Assembly (NCBI GenBank): GCA_963969345.1
Contig: OZ017769.1
Location: 8,621,725 to 8,685,724, forward strand
From: Turbatrix aceti
Taxonomy: Eukaryota; Nematoda; Chromadorea; Rhabditida; Panagrolaimidae
DNA: 64,000 bases
Direction: 5' to 3'
Positions 62,492-64,000 of this stretch are shown piece after piece. The notes beneath the pieces were generated by a model. The model was not told the DNA's origin. It saw only the letters and a list, made by a program, of their open reading frames with translations, and did not search any database. Position 1 is the first letter of the stretch, and each line of letters starts with the position of its first letter. Position numbers and translations under genes: made by a program.

Positions 62492-63390
62492 TAATGCGCT
62501 GCAGTTTATCATCCTCTCCTGAAACAAAGCGTAATATATAATAATGCCCGCGGTAATTATTTATTTATATGTTTTCAGCATTTCCACGCATTTTCATCAA
62601 ACATGCCACAAGTTGTTATTTATTATAATTTTTGTCATTTCTCTTTCGTGTCCCCATAACTAACTAAATATCTACATTCTCGTAGTTGTAGTAGTTGTTA
62701 GTCCTTCATCTCCTTCCCCCTTCTGGGCCTGCCTGCCTGCGCATGTGCAAGTGCGGTAATATTTCCATTTCTGCTATGCACCTGCGACCACGTCCAAGCA
62801 TAAGGGCTGCTTTCACTTGCGGCTGTGGTAGGTAATTGACTATCGCTTCTATGTAGATACATATGTATTTACCAGTGTAACCGGCTGGCTGCATGTACCG
62901 TGCTTGCACCTACATGGAAATGCATGGGCAGATGTTTGGGTACTTTGTTAACCATCAACCATCCAATCCGTCCCCCCTGAAAATGTATACAAAAATCATA
63001 GATCCGAGCCAATACAAAACTTTTTTTTCCCGTTTTCAAATCTCGTTAATTATCGAATGTTTTTGGGTGTAAATGATATTTTTTATCGGCTGAATGTACC
63101 AGATGTATTTTTTTTTTGTTGGATACATATTTGTATAGTCAGTCAGTAACCAACAAAACTTTTTTTTATTGTGTTTTCTGTTTTGCTGAATATGAGTTTT
63201 TTCCCATTCTGACATGCATGTTGGGTTGGTTGTTAGCGTTAGTGTTAATGTTAACAAGCTGGCGCGTGGCGCGTGCCCTTTTGACTGTCTGCACAAATGA
63301 GTTTACCTGCCCTGCATACGTGTTTCGCGCCCACATTCGGATACAGACAGACGTCATCAATTTTTTTAATGATGACTTTTGCTTTTTCAG

Positions 63391-64000
63391 AGTCCCTCAC
63401 AGTGAACACGTTTAACAAGGACGACAACATGCTGGCATCGTCATCGCACTGTTCGTCATCGAGCTCATCTGGGCCTACGGAGACACTCATGGCTCCTCCA
63501 CAATCTCCACCACAAATGACGTTCTCCGAACTCTTCATCCTCACCCAGCTCCAGCAACAACAGCAGAAGGAGCAACTCGAGGAAATTGAGCGACACGCTC
63601 TCATGGCTGCTGTCATGAATATCGCACCACCCCCGCCTCCGCCACCTGTTCTACCGGCTCCGGTGCCGATTTCTGAGCCGACAGCCCAGCATCTTTTTTT
63701 GAGGGGCGACAGTGGATTCAGCTTCCAGAACCATCACCAGCACCAACAGCACCAGCAACAGCGCCACCAGCAGCACCAGCACCAAAACAACAGTCTCCGT
63801 CAAAATGACTTTGTCGTCGGTGTAAATGGTTTTACCACGGATTTGTCATCCGCTTTCACGTCTCTCGTCCAGGCAAAATCAGAATCCGCGTCATCTGAAT
63901 CCGAAGATGGTCAGGAGGCTGCTTCTTCGTCACCTGACCAGTCTACAGTATCTCTGTCGACAGAACCATCCGTGACGGCCTCCAGGCCGGCATCAACGAC
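63391..64000 (+). CDS. 5' coding exon of a Q/H/P/S-rich protein (runs off the window)
   Basis: Opens after a strong TTTTTCAG acceptor at 63390 and stays open to the end of the window. Translation from the ATG at 63429 gives at least 190 residues; the frame is also open back to the acceptor (SLTVNTFNKDDN precedes the Met), so the real start may lie in an upstream exon. Features: a Ser-rich start, a predicted helix with QLQQQQQKEQLEEIERHALM (about 41-60), a proline run, a His/Gln tract (about 108-126) and an acidic Ser/Glu-rich segment. Such composition is common in animal transcription regulators, but no DNA-binding domain is visible here and I do not assign a family. The large empty region upstream fits a developmentally regulated gene. 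Confidence 0.8.

Larger units (their letters stand above)
52734..63390. other. Gene desert, T-rich on the plus strand
   Basis: About 10.6 kb with no recognisable exon. Plus-strand T runs are frequent throughout. It directly precedes, through a TTTTTCAG acceptor at 63390, the coding exon at the right edge, so much of it may be a long first intron or regulatory region of that gene. Two perfect stem-loops near 62.3-62.5 kb are listed separately. I cannot exclude small 5' untranslated exons or microRNA genes. Confidence 0.6.

Overview
This window is nuclear DNA of an invertebrate, most likely a nematode. The evidence is an innexin, a tyrosinase carrying four ShKT domains, a nematode-type UDP-glucuronosyltransferase with a KKxx tail, and many short introns (about 43-60 bp) ending in T-runs followed by CAG or TAG. 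Coding exons are GC-rich islands in AT-rich DNA full of A or T runs. I found no bacterial operon, phage, CRISPR array or intact autonomous transposon. All gene models were spliced by eye: exon phases were checked for consistency, but no transcript supports them.

Layout: 1-9 kb has no recognisable gene, only low-complexity DNA and a nested repeat. 9.5-13.2 kb holds a UDP-glycosyltransferase (minus strand) between inverted repeats and a small hAT-like element. 13.8-15.5 kb is a five-exon innexin (plus). 15.8-19.2 kb is repeat-rich, with a possible small gene (minus) and a diverged tandem duplication of about 750 bp. 19.2-20.0 kb is an inverted pair of tiny secreted-peptide ORFs arranged head to head. 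20.4-22.8 kb is the tyrosinase. 24.8-26.3 kb is an unrecognised Ser-rich protein (minus), and 27.0-29.4 kb an SLC17-like MFS transporter (minus). 31.3-32.4 kb is a large, recent-looking hairpin with arms of about 0.5 kb. 32.7-33.3 kb is a probable broken gene. 35.1-42.2 kb is exocyst subunit Sec5. 44.2-48.2 kb and 50.8-52.7 kb are two paralogous membrane metallophosphoesterases. 52.7-63.4 kb is a gene desert of about 10.6 kb. The window ends in the first visible exon of a Q/H/P/S-rich protein that runs off the edge.

The genes do not form an obvious pathway. The UGT (detoxification in the ER), tyrosinase (secreted, cuticle or defence), SLC17-like transporter, innexin (gap junctions), Sec5 (exocytosis) and phosphoesterases are ordinary animal functions. 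The most unusual content is structural: the hairpin, the mirrored peptide pair with a palindromic promoter region, a dispersed GTTCG-rich repeat family sitting in introns of several genes, three 140-bp repeats ahead of Sec5, and two perfect stem-loops in the 3' desert. Several genes have a splice acceptor just ahead of the start codon with no visible donor, as expected if spliced-leader trans-splicing operates.
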